Below, piece after piece: positions 1 to 7,588 of a stretch of 17,340 nt of DNA. Origin of the DNA: DAIUCA01 sp964613675 (GTDB lineage Bacteria > Pseudomonadota > Gammaproteobacteria > Competibacterales > Competibacteraceae); the NCBI GenBank assembly GCA_964613675.1, contig CAZTIH010000045.1, positions 1 to 17,340 on the forward strand. Direction: 5' to 3'. The position numbers were made by a program, and so were the translations under genes. Under the pieces are notes generated by a model. It was not told where the DNA came from. It ran no database searches and was given only the letters and a program-made list of their open reading frames with translations. Every line of letters starts with the position of its first letter. The first letter of the stretch is position 1.

Positions 1-1001
1 GTGATTAGATGGTGGTGGATTGTATAATTTTGGCCGTTCATTTCTTGCATGATTTGAAAGCAAATGGATAGTCCAAGCCCTGCTCCTTTACCGTATGATT
101 TAGTAGTAAAAAAAGGCTCGAAAATTAACTTTTTAATGGATTCGGGGATGCCTGACCCCGTATCACGGACGCGAAAGCGAATGTAATTTCCGGCCGAGAG
201 GGTTTGGCCATCGACCTCCCATTCATCCGTAGCAATGTGTTTGTCCAGACGAAAATAGATCGTGCCTTGTTCTTCCATCGCATCAATTGCGTTGATCGTC
301 AAATCCATGATGAGTTGTTGCCACTCGGTCGAACTTCCGCACATCCACAGAGGTTCGTCCGAAATTTTGACCACAAGTTTTATACTTGGCAGGAGGGTGG
401 GTTTTAACATCAGTAGACATTCGCGCAGACTCTCAGCGACATCGAAGGGTTGATAAGCTTCGGCGGGTTCCTGGCGAGCAAAAGTTAAAATGCGGGAAAT
501 GAGGTCTTTTGAACGTGCGACGGCTAGTAGAATTTGATCCAGATGGTTTTTTGAGTCTGCACCCTCAACACTTAACTGCAACATCTCCGTATAGCCTTGA
601 ATGATATTCAGCAAGGTATTGAAATCGTGAGCCATTCCTGCCGCTAAAGTGCCTAGTGATTCCAATTTACTCGTCTGTAGGAGTCGTTGAGAAGCCAACC
701 AATTATTCTTCTCCGTCTCCTGTTGATCGCAGAGTGTTTTGTAAACCCGCAGCACCTTGACGAGTACCCAGCTTGTGCGCGAGTGCGAGAAGGGCAGATT
801 CTGTCGTTCTAGCACAGACGTTGCGTGTTGATGGATTTCTGCGATGGCAATTTCCGTCAGTTGGTGATTGGCAAATTGCTGGCAAAGCCACAACAAATGT
901 GGATCGTCCAGAGACAATTTCTCTGAACGATGTAATAGGTTCAGATAATCTTCTGAAAATTGGCCATACCAAACCTCATTAAAACCGCGCTGTTCAGACA
1001 T
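1..1001 (-). CDS. Sensor histidine kinase, 3' end cut by window edge
   Basis: The frame is open from ATG at 999-1001 to base 1 with no stop (333 residues visible). A HisKA-type domain has its H-box near residue 125 (LAAGMAHDFNTLLNI), a class common in NtrB-like and hybrid kinases. The ATPase domain follows: N-box INAIDAM (about 237-242), G1 box DTGSGIP (280-286), F box FEPFFTT and G2 box GKGAGLGLS (304-312). The first 100 residues are helical, have no membrane segment, and loosely resemble the RsbU/RsbR-type N-terminal helical domain; that resemblance is inference. A cytoplasmic autophosphorylating kinase is expected. The gene begins 11 bases after the MCP stop codon, so it is probably the last visible member of the chemosensory operon. 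After the G2 box the last 10-15 residues do not resemble the usual end of this domain, so a frame error near the edge is possible. A receiver domain may follow beyond the window. Confidence 0.85.
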   Translation of the reverse strand, partial: MSEQRGFNEVWYGQFSEDYLNLLHRSEKLSLDDPHLLWLCQQFANHQLTEIAIAEIHQHATSVLERQNLPFSHSRTSWVLVKVLRVYKTLCDQQETEKNNWLASQRLLQTSKLESLGTLAAGMAHDFNTLLNIIQGYTEMLQLSVEGADSKNHLDQILLAVARSKDLISRILTFARQEPAEAYQPFDVAESLRECLLMLKPTLLPSIKLVVKISDEPLWMCGSSTEWQQLIMDLTINAIDAMEEQGTIYFRLDKHIATDEWEVDGQTLSAGNYIRFRVRDTGSGIPESIKKLIFEPFFTTKSYGKGAGLGLSICFQIMQEMNGQNYTIHHHLI

Positions 1002-1012
1002 TTTTAGGAAAC

Positions 1013-2176
1013 TTAAAAGAGCTCAATTTTAGGTAGGTCTTCAATGGTTTGATCTCCCGAGGAATTCGCGCCGCTACCGTGACGGTTTTCTTCTTCTGAA
1101 TAGTCTTGCAAACACTGATCAATCGCTTCAAACCAAGTCGCTGATCGCAACTGACTCCCGTTTTCCACCCCACTCGTCAGTAAACGGTGTAATTTTCGTT
1201 GAAAGTCAATGACCCTTTCTAAGCGCTGACGAACGACATCCTGATACTGAACGGTTCCCAAGGTTTCTAAAATCGATTCCGCGAGTTCTTCATTGTAATT
1301 GCGCACCACGAGGAACAGCGTTTTGTAATACTGCTTCATATCGTCGTAATCCTCTCGCAGCTGCCCCACCGAATTAGCGATGTGGGTGGCCTCTTCCAAA
1401 TCCTTGGAAAAATCTCGCCCCGCTCGGTCGCCTAAATATCCCTGCACCGTTGCGTGAATACTTTCCACGGCTTGGGTGATCTGATCGGCGGCGACACTCG
1501 ACTGGTTCGCCAAATGACGCACTTCTTCGGCAACGACGGTAAAACTGCGGCCTTGGTCCCCGGCGTGGACCGCTTGAATCGCTGCGTTAATCGCAACAAT
1601 GCCAGTTTTATGGCTAATCAGCTTGATTGCTTCACCCATTTTGCTACTCATCTGCATGATGTCGTTGATTTGCTCGACCAACATCAACGCATCGCGCTGT
1701 TCTTTCTCCATTCGCTGCGGCAAATCACGAACAAACTCGCCAATTTTGGCGATGACATCGGTGCCTTCTTGGATGTGTTCTTGAAGTTCTTTCGTTTCTG
1801 CATCCGCCGTCTTCAGATAGTTCAGCAGTTGAGAGGCGGTGCGATCCAGATTCTTCACCCTTCCCATAATCTCCGTGGCGGATTGGGCGGTATCGTCGAT
1901 AACTTCATACAAAGCGGGTTCAACTAGTGCAACCGCACGATTACACAGCCCCGCCAAACGACGAATCTCATAGCGTCCTTCTGTAACGGGGGTCTGCACG
2001 GTCATCGGGCAAGCCAACCAGACAAACAGTCCCGCCGCGATACCCCCTGCAATGATTCCGCTTTCAACCGGTTGGCCACTCACGACCGCGAATACGGTCA
2101 GGACAAAGGGAAACCACAGCGCCTTCAACAGGATACCGTGCCGCCATTGCCCTAAATCGAGCAGCCGATTCAACAT
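1013..2176 (-). CDS. Methyl-accepting chemotaxis protein lacking a periplasmic sensor domain
   Basis: The protein has 387 residues from ATG 2176. That start has GGAG six bases upstream, which I prefer over an in-frame TTG at 2188. Two hydrophobic stretches (about 17-33 and 39-58) separated by only a few residues would anchor it in the inner membrane with almost nothing in the periplasm. A long coiled-coil-like cytoplasmic part follows. The hairpin tip at about 190-225 (TGIVAINAAIQAVHAGDQGR, then VVAEEVRHLA) matches the conserved CheA/CheW-contacting tip of MCPs, although canonical A-R-A-G reads V-H-A-G. Residues 308-322 contain QYQDVVRQ, with Asp313 and Gln317 spaced as in the CheZ active-site motif. 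There is no C-terminal NWETF-type CheR tether. It follows the CheY-like gene by 24 bases. It probably senses a cytoplasmic or membrane signal; the ligand is unknown. Confidence 0.88.
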   Translation of the reverse strand: MLNRLLDLGQWRHGILLKALWFPFVLTVFAVVSGQPVESGIIAGGIAAGLFVWLACPMTVQTPVTEGRYEIRRLAGLCNRAVALVEPALYEVIDDTAQSATEIMGRVKNLDRTASQLLNYLKTADAETKELQEHIQEGTDVIAKIGEFVRDLPQRMEKEQRDALMLVEQINDIMQMSSKMGEAIKLISHKTGIVAINAAIQAVHAGDQGRSFTVVAEEVRHLANQSSVAADQITQAVESIHATVQGYLGDRAGRDFSKDLEEATHIANSVGQLREDYDDMKQYYKTLFLVVRNYNEELAESILETLGTVQYQDVVRQRLERVIDFQRKLHRLLTSGVENGSQLRSATWFEAIDQCLQDYSEEENRHGSGANSSGDQTIEDLPKIELF

Positions 2177-2200
2177 CACATTCTCCAAAGGTGGGGACTT

Positions 2201-2571
2201 TTAAGCGTTGGGCAAAACTTGTTTGATCACGGCCAATAAATCCTTTGTGCCCACGGGTTTGACCAACCAGCCCGTCGCGCCAACGCTTTTCGCTTCGGCA
2301 CGTTTGGATTGCTGCGATTCGGTGGTGAGCATCAAAATGGGTGTAAAGCGCAGTTGGGGCAGTTTTCGCGCCTCTTTAATGAGTTCAATCCCCGTTAGTC
2401 CTGGCATATTTTGATCGGTAATAATTAAATCGGGTTTTAAGCCCTTTTTAGGTCATTTAACGCGGCCAGTCCGTTAGAAGCACTTTCCACGCGAAATCCG
2501 GATTTTCGGAGAATTTCGGTGGTGCTCATGATCATCGTTGCTGAATCGTCCACGAGATAAATCGTCGTCAT
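2201..2571 (-). CDS. CheY-like single-domain response regulator, frame interrupted
   Basis: ATG at 2569-2571 has AGGAG nine bases upstream. The reading starts MTTIYLVDDSATMIM and continues to LNDLKRA, then hits TAA at 2437-2439. Adding one A to the A5 run (plus-strand T run 2445-2449) restores DLKKGLKPDLIITDQNMPG and joins the open frame ending at 2201. The rebuilt protein has 123 residues, the usual length of a CheY. It has the acidic pair DD at 8-9, the phospho-acceptor Asp53 (ITDQNMP), the Thr switch (MLTTES) and Lys of VKPVGTK, so every catalytic receiver residue is present. This makes a homopolymer undercall more likely than true decay. There is no output domain, so it would act by binding a partner such as the motor, CheA or the neighbouring kinase. 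It lies 99 bases after the STAS-like gene and just before the MCP gene. Confidence 0.82.
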
Positions 2572-2651
2572 GTTAGAAAGCTCCTGATATTTTGGCGGGC
2601 AACCTTAAGAACGCAGGTCTAGCCCAACGGGGGAAAGGTAATTTTAACATA

Positions 2652-2657
2652 ATTATA
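2652..2657 (-). promoter_or_regulatory. Possible -10 box in the gap before the second cheY-like gene
   Basis: The minus strand carries a perfect TATAAT here, in the 99-base gap between the STAS-like gene and the second CheY-like gene. This is the largest gap inside the cluster, so an internal promoter for the regulator, MCP and kinase genes would make sense. I could not find a good -35 box at 16-18 bases, so the call is weak. Confidence 0.22.
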
Positions 2658-2670
2658 AGGACGAACTTTT

Positions 2671-2913
2671 CTAATGAGCCGCCAACAAGATCTGTTGTAG
2701 GAGTTGCTTAAAATGGGCGTCTTCGGGAAATTGGGCGATTGGCACCATAGTCGCCAACATGACCTGTAAAATCGCGGTGTGTAAATGCGTGCATTGCTGT
2801 AAGTCTAAACAGCCTTGTGGATGATCTTGTAACCACTGAAGAAGCATTTCCGCCTCCTCTACCGCACAGTGCCCCGTAAATTTTGCAAGTTGATCGTCGA
2901 ATTGAATGGGCAT
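2671..2913 (-). CDS. Small STAS-like protein of the chemosensory cluster
   Basis: This is an 80-residue cytoplasmic protein whose ATG (2911-2913) directly abuts the cheA stop codon (TAA-ATG), so translation is probably coupled to cheA. The sequence has alternating hydrophobic and helical stretches. The core CLDLQQCTHLHTAILQVMLA (about residues 35-54) resembles the strand-turn-helix around the phosphorylatable site of STAS (anti-sigma-factor-antagonist-like) domains, with Thr42 and Thr46 as the only nearby hydroxyl residues. From memory, comparable short proteins occur in other che operons. The family is an inference from pattern and length. The role could be as a scaffold or partner-switch element linked to the operon's kinase. 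It is short for a full STAS domain (about 100 residues). Confidence 0.6.
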   Translation of the reverse strand: MPIQFDDQLAKFTGHCAVEEAEMLLQWLQDHPQGCLDLQQCTHLHTAILQVMLATMVPIAQFPEDAHFKQLLQQILLAAH

Positions 2914-5676
2914 TTATAAAAGCTCTCTAAGATTCAGCACCAACATGACCGAACCATCGCCTAGCAACGCCGTACCGGCATACTGTCGCAGCCCCGCCAG
3001 TACCCCATCTAGGGGCTTTAAGATGACCTCCATTCCCTCGCGAAAATCATCGGCGACTAACCCAACACTCTCATTTCCGATCTTGACCACTAACACAGCA
3101 AGGGTTTCTAGAGTGTTGTCGGGGACTTCGGGCAGGGAAAAAATCCGTCGTAACCGAATTAAGGGAACCAGTTGTTCGCGCAGGAGAAATGCTTCGCGCT
3201 GCTTGAGGGTGAAAATGCGTTTAGGCTCAAGGCGCACGGTCTCCACCACCGCCTCCATCGGAACCCCCATCGGTTTGCGGTCGAGTTCGACGGCCATCAC
3301 CTGCGTGACCGCCATCGACAGCGGTAACAACAAGCGAATGTCGGTTCCCACGCCTGCCTGACTCTGCACCGTGACCGATCCGCCCACGCGCTCCAATGAG
3401 CTGCGTACGACATCCATCCCTACCCCCCGTCCAGAGACATCTGAGAGTTGTTCTGCTGTCGAGAGGCCCGCCGCAAAAATCAATTGCACCGCTTCGTCGT
3501 CGCGCATCGTTTCCGCCTGCTCCGGGGTCAACAAACCGTTGCGCACCGCCTTGGCTTTCACTGCCCCCACATTCACGCCTCGTCCGTCATCGCTAATTTC
3601 AAGAGCCACACTGTCATTGTCGCGAAAGGCACGAATGCGAATGGTTCCGGTGGGGGGCTTCCCGGCCGCGATTCGTTCCTCGGGAGGTTCAAGCCCGTGG
3701 TCAATGCTGTTGCGTAGGATGTGAATGAGCGGATCTGCCAGTCCTTCGATGATGTTCTTATCGGCTTCGGTATCTTCTCCGAGGATGACGATCTGAATCT
3801 GCTTGTCGAGCTTTTTGGAAAGATCGCGCACGAGACGGGGAAAACGTTGAAATACCTGTCCCACCGGCATCATTCGCACCTGCATGATGCTCGCCTGTAA
3901 TTCTTGCGCAATTCGGTTAATGACGCCGTATTGTTCTTTAATTTCACGGGACAGCTCGCGAGAACCGTAGAGCCGTTCAGCCCGCTGGGCCAGGTAAGGA
4001 AGCCCGTTTTTGGCCACGACCAGTTCGCCAATCAGATCCATCAGAACATCAACGCGATGCTGGTCGATTTTCAGCGTTTTATTGGCCACCGCAGGGGACT
4101 GACTTTGGGAGGTCGTACGTTCTGCTGAGGGTTCAGAGAGGGGTTTTTCGGGTGGCGTGCGGGTTGTTGGCGGGGACGAACGGGGAGGGTTTGCGACAAC
4201 TGATGATGGCGACGATGACGATGGGGTCGGTACAGTGGGGCGTTCCGTCGCTGGCGTTGTACTTACGGGGGGGGCTTCGGCTTGTGGAGAGGTGGTGATC
4301 TCAAGCCATTGATCTAAAAGATTTTTTAGTGCGCTACAGTCTTGAGTCGCCAGCACACTTTGTTGAACTTCAGAGAGGGTTGTTAAGTGGGATTCTTGAT
4401 CCAGATACTGCAAACAGCTCGCTAGGGCCGTGCAAATGGAGTGAATCCGACCGGGAAAACTCGTCGATTCAATAGGTAAATCAAGCAGTTGGCGTTGTGC
4501 TTCTACGATATGACGAAAGGCCGCTTCATCTTCCGCACTAATCGTTCGCGGGGCGGGCAAGGCCAAGGGGGGATTTGGCAGCGCGGGCGCAGAAGGAGTA
4601 TCGGTTAACTTAAGGATGAATTCATACCAATTGGGCGTCCGTTCATTGGCCATACTGCTCAACAGATAGCGCACCGCTTGCCAATGGGGCGGAATGCGGC
4701 CCAATAAACGCCGTAACCAACGCAATGCCGACGCTGTCCAGCTTCGGGGGCGATCCAAGCGTTCCAAATAATCATCGGCAAGCCGCACCAACGCCGTGGC
4801 ATTCTCCCGTTCCACTAAATGGATGGCATCGGCAACTAAATCATTTCGCGGGACACCATCGCGTTCGCCTGTGGGAATGGCCAGAATTTCGGGTTCAACG
4901 GTGACTAAAGCGGTTTGCGGCAGGACATAACGGAATAGCGTGCGAATTTCGTCGACGGGCGTGGCGGCAATCCCGTGAAATCGCAAAACGCACTCATACA
5001 CATCCCATTCGACAAAATTCGTCGGCCACGGCGTCTTGGGTTTGACGGATAGGAGGGCCAAATTGGGGGTTTGTCGGACTAAGTAGAAGGGATCTTCCCC
5101 GCTAAAAAAACATTGTGAATCAGGGGTGTAGCAGAAAACCGTGACGGGTTCAGAATTTTTTTGCCAACGGTCGTAACATTCTGCTCGGGTCTGTTCTTCA
5201 ATCTGCTCAAGCCATCCGACAAAATCTCCTAACCAACTAAAATCCGTCGCGACCTCAATATGAGCAGCGGTTAGGGTCTCGTCGACCAAATCGGTGGGTA
5301 AAAAATTGCGTAATCGGGCGGCGGTTGCCTGAGCCGTTTCCAGGTGGTCGTCCTGTAAAGCGCCCTCGTGTTCCAATTCATCAAACCATTGATTTAACAA
5401 ATCAAACCCGTCGAGTAGCAAATCGACCATCTCGGATTCAAGGCTCAATCGTTCGTCGCGAAGGGCGTCGAGCAGATCCTCGGCAGCGTGAATGAGCACC
5501 GTCACGGGGCGGACTTCAAATAGGCCCGAACTTCCCTTGATGGTGTGGACGGCACGGAAAATTTCGTTGAGTTTGTCGCGGTCGTCAGGTCGACTCTCCA
5601 TTTCTAAGAGGGCCGCACTGGTCATCTCTAACTGTTCGCGGCTTTCACTCAAAAATTGGGCGAGTAAGGGGTTCAT
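2914..5676 (-). CDS. cheA: Chemotaxis histidine kinase CheA, enlarged
   Basis: CheA autophosphorylates under receptor control and passes phosphate to CheY and CheB. The protein has 920 residues; enteric CheA has about 650. The HPt domain lies at 1-125 with the phospho-site His44 (RAVHTIKGSSGLF). Residues about 135-265 form a P2-like region (FFSGEDPFYLVRQTP), expected to bind receivers. A further helical region (270-460) has no match I recognise. A Pro/Ser/Thr-rich linker spans about 462-532. The dimerisation domain begins at KTLKIDQHRVDVLMDLIGEL (533-552). The ATPase domain carries HILRNSIDHG (N656), DDGRG (696-700) and GRGVGMD (749-755). A CheW-like domain fills about 785-920. The start codon overlaps the upstream cheY stop in ATGA (5673-5676), which indicates coupling. 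The frame is intact throughout, in contrast to cheB, cheR and the second cheY-like gene. Confidence 0.96.
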   Translation of the reverse strand: MNPLLAQFLSESREQLEMTSAALLEMESRPDDRDKLNEIFRAVHTIKGSSGLFEVRPVTVLIHAAEDLLDALRDERLSLESEMVDLLLDGFDLLNQWFDELEHEGALQDDHLETAQATAARLRNFLPTDLVDETLTAAHIEVATDFSWLGDFVGWLEQIEEQTRAECYDRWQKNSEPVTVFCYTPDSQCFFSGEDPFYLVRQTPNLALLSVKPKTPWPTNFVEWDVYECVLRFHGIAATPVDEIRTLFRYVLPQTALVTVEPEILAIPTGERDGVPRNDLVADAIHLVERENATALVRLADDYLERLDRPRSWTASALRWLRRLLGRIPPHWQAVRYLLSSMANERTPNWYEFILKLTDTPSAPALPNPPLALPAPRTISAEDEAAFRHIVEAQRQLLDLPIESTSFPGRIHSICTALASCLQYLDQESHLTTLSEVQQSVLATQDCSALKNLLDQWLEITTSPQAEAPPVSTTPATERPTVPTPSSSSPSSVVANPPRSSPPTTRTPPEKPLSEPSAERTTSQSQSPAVANKTLKIDQHRVDVLMDLIGELVVAKNGLPYLAQRAERLYGSRELSREIKEQYGVINRIAQELQASIMQVRMMPVGQVFQRFPRLVRDLSKKLDKQIQIVILGEDTEADKNIIEGLADPLIHILRNSIDHGLEPPEERIAAGKPPTGTIRIRAFRDNDSVALEISDDGRGVNVGAVKAKAVRNGLLTPEQAETMRDDEAVQLIFAAGLSTAEQLSDVSGRGVGMDVVRSSLERVGGSVTVQSQAGVGTDIRLLLPLSMAVTQVMAVELDRKPMGVPMEAVVETVRLEPKRIFTLKQREAFLLREQLVPLIRLRRIFSLPEVPDNTLETLAVLVVKIGNESVGLVADDFREGMEVILKPLDGVLAGLRQYAGTALLGDGSVMLVLNLRELL

Positions 5677-6047
5677 GGAGAGGGCGCTCCCGTCAGGAGG
5701 CGAACATGACGCCCGAGGACATCGGGTTTGACTGGCTTATTAAAATACAAATTGGCCCCAGCAGCGTAAGCTCGGGTGGCATCCTGCGCTTTCCCTTCGG
5801 TGCTAATCATGATGGCAGGCACGCCGCAAATCGTAGGCTCTTGACGAATTTGCCTCAAAAGGGCGTAACCATCCATTTTAGGCATATTAATATCGACGAT
5901 GAGCAAATCGAAATGGTTCATCAACGCCTTTTCTAGTCCCTCGTAACCATTGGCGGCTTCTTCGACTGAAAAGCCTTCTTTTTCAAGCACTTGTCGATAA
6001 TATAACCGAACCGTAGTCGCATCATCGACGACGAGAATTTTCTTCAT
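5673..6047 (-). CDS. cheY: CheY-like response regulator
   Basis: This is a 124-residue single receiver domain. Visible catalytic features are the acidic pair at 8-9 (LVVDDATT), phospho-acceptor Asp52 (LIVDINMPKMDG), the Ser/Thr switch (MISTEG) and Lys of FNKPVKPD. It starts at ATG 6045-6047 with GAGG about eight bases upstream, nine bases after the cheR stop. Its stop overlaps the cheA start by four bases. Position and size make it the likely direct phosphate acceptor from CheA. Whether it binds a flagellar switch, a type IV pilus motor or a non-motility target cannot be told from the window, because no motility gene is present. Confidence 0.9.
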   Translation of the reverse strand: MKKILVVDDATTVRLYYRQVLEKEGFSVEEAANGYEGLEKALMNHFDLLIVDINMPKMDGYALLRQIRQEPTICGVPAIMISTEGKAQDATRAYAAGANLYFNKPVKPDVLGRHVRLLTGAPSP

Positions 6048-6056
6048 GGGCCGACC

Positions 6057-6915
6057 TCAGCGAATAGGTTTCTGGTAAACGATGGCTTCGGGGAATTTTC
6101 GCACGGTGAAGAGTGGCGAAATTCGACTCATCGACTCGGAGTGCCCCAGACAAATAAACCCTCCCGGTCGCATGGCGTTAAAGAGGGCTTCTGCCGCAAG
6201 GCGACGGCTAGTGTCATCAAAGTAAATTAGCAAGTTGCGACAAAATACGATGTCGAAATTGCGATAACCTCTCATTTGACTCCAGTCGGTGATATTGACT
6301 TGAGTAAATTCGATAGCCTGTCTAATGAGCGTTTTGAGCTGAAACCCCGTGTTATTGGGCAATATCTCAAAGTACTTGCGCCGCAACTCGGTGGGCAATT
6401 TATTGAGGGCACGCGCTTCGTAACGCCCTTGAGCGGCGCGCTCCAAAATGGCCGTATCGATGTCTGAGGCAATGATTTCCACGTCGTATTCTTCGATTTG
6501 TGGCCAGTATTCGAGCAAATAGATGGCGAGCGAATAGGGTTCTTCACCCGACGAACTGGGTAGCGACCAGATGCGAATGGGGCCCGCTTGCGATTTGCGA
6601 AGGCGTAAGACTTCGGGCAGTAACGACTTGACGAGACAAGCAAATTGGTATTCTTCGCGGAAAAAATTAAGTCTCGTTGACGGTCATCGCGTTAATGAGT
6701 TGTTGCAACTCGTCACCGCTCGTTTGAAATCGCAACATGGTGAAATAGTGACGGAAATTCTCGTTTTTTGTGACGCGAATTCGTTCAACAATGCGCTTAT
6801 CGACGAAATAACGCTTGGATTCCTCGAAATAAATTCCGGTTTTGCGGTAGAAGAAATCGCGGAATTTCTGAAATTCATCTGCGGTAATCTCATCGCTGAC
6901 CGCTTGGGCGTTCAT
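6057..6915 (-). CDS. cheR: Chemotaxis methyltransferase CheR, frame interrupted
   Basis: CheR methylates receptor glutamates with SAM. The gene is seen in two frames. The N-terminal part (to 6667) encodes the helical substrate-recognition domain (EFQKFRDFFYRKTGIYFEES) and ends INAMTVNET followed by TAA at 6667-6669. The C-terminal part is open to TGA at 6057 and contains RIWSLPSSSGEEPYSLAI (SAM site; canonical W-[SC]-x-x-x-S-x-G-x-E-x-Y), IIASDIDTAIL and FDIVFCRNLLIYFD. Removing one A at the break gives NETYFFREEYQF, the invariant CheR motif, so the break is a single extra base. Corrected length is about 285 residues, normal for the family. I chose ATG 6913-6915 because AAGGA lies ten bases upstream; ATG 6937-6939 is an alternative. 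It overlaps or abuts the HEAT gene's end. Confidence 0.88.
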
Positions 6916-6928
6916 CAACGGATTATCC

Positions 6929-7588
6929 TTATCCTGCATCGCTGCAGATCCGCGCAATAGCCATCTGAACCCCAAAGGTGACGAAAGGGTCGTCGTTAAA
7001 GCGCGTGGGTAAAGCTTCAAGGGCCGCGACCATATCAGGGGTACCGACTTCTGCTAATCCCTCAATCGCTGCACAACAGACATTGACATGGGGATCATTG
7101 CAGATCACCGAATGTAACCATTGGGGCGCGTGGGGATGATTTAAGTGACTGATGACATTGATGGAAAAGATGCGGTAATCCGGATCCTCGTCCTGCAACA
7201 TCACCTCAATAAAAGGGGCAACTTCATCTGTAAATTGCTGCAACACCTCGATGACCTCGTTGCGAAGGGAGGCATCTTCACTGCGCAACAGCGGAATGAG
7301 CACTTCGACGACTTCGCGCCCGCCATAGCCCAACATCGCTGTGAGCATCGCTTCCCGCGCTGAGGGATCGGTTTCAACCGCTACCTGTGCCCCTAATGCG
7401 GCAATGGCCTCCGTCCGACGCGGCTGGGTGGCCAAATCAAGTGCGGCTAGGCGTCGCTGATCGGGTTGAGGATCGCGTAGTTGAACTAAAAGCGTCGTTT
7501 CATCCGAGGTTATTCGGGTTAAGTCGCTAATTTTCTGACTAAGGCCATTGGGGTTCTCCTCTGAGGCCAAAATTAACAATCGAACCAC
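6929..7588 (-). CDS. HEAT-repeat protein of the chemosensory cluster
   Basis: This is a soluble, all-helical protein of about 210-219 residues. Repeats of about 30 residues show the HEAT pattern of paired helices with conserved Asp/Leu, for example LRDPQPDQRRLAALDLA, LRSEDASLRNEVIEVLQQF, LQDEDPDYRIFSINVISHL and ICNDPHVNVCCAAIEGLAEV. Such repeats bind other proteins; no enzymatic motif is visible. As read, the frame begins at GTG 7586-7588, overlapping the end of cheB in another frame. A better start would be ATG at 7546-7548, preceded by GAGGAG with seven bases spacing, giving MALVRKISDLTRI. That needs one extra A in the run at 7531-7534, so a further homopolymer undercall is likely. It sits between cheB and cheR and may scaffold adaptation enzymes or receptors. 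The function is unknown. Confidence 0.78.
   Translation of the reverse strand: MVRLLILASEENPNGLSQKISDLTRITSDETTLLVQLRDPQPDQRRLAALDLATQPRRTEAIAALGAQVAVETDPSAREAMLTAMLGYGGREVVEVLIPLLRSEDASLRNEVIEVLQQFTDEVAPFIEVMLQDEDPDYRIFSINVISHLNHPHAPQWLHSVICNDPHVNVCCAAIEGLAEVGTPDMVAALEALPTRFNDDPFVTFGVQMAIARICSDAG

Noticed and set aside
703..982. Open frames on both strands inside the kinase N-terminal region
   Set aside because: They run in other frames of a continuous kinase frame (1-1001) that has clear family motifs; they are shadows.
2437..2451. Programmed -1 frameshift in the second cheY-like gene
   Set aside because: The A-run is short, the heptamer is not a canonical slippery site, I saw no stimulating hairpin, and other breaks nearby point to sequence error.
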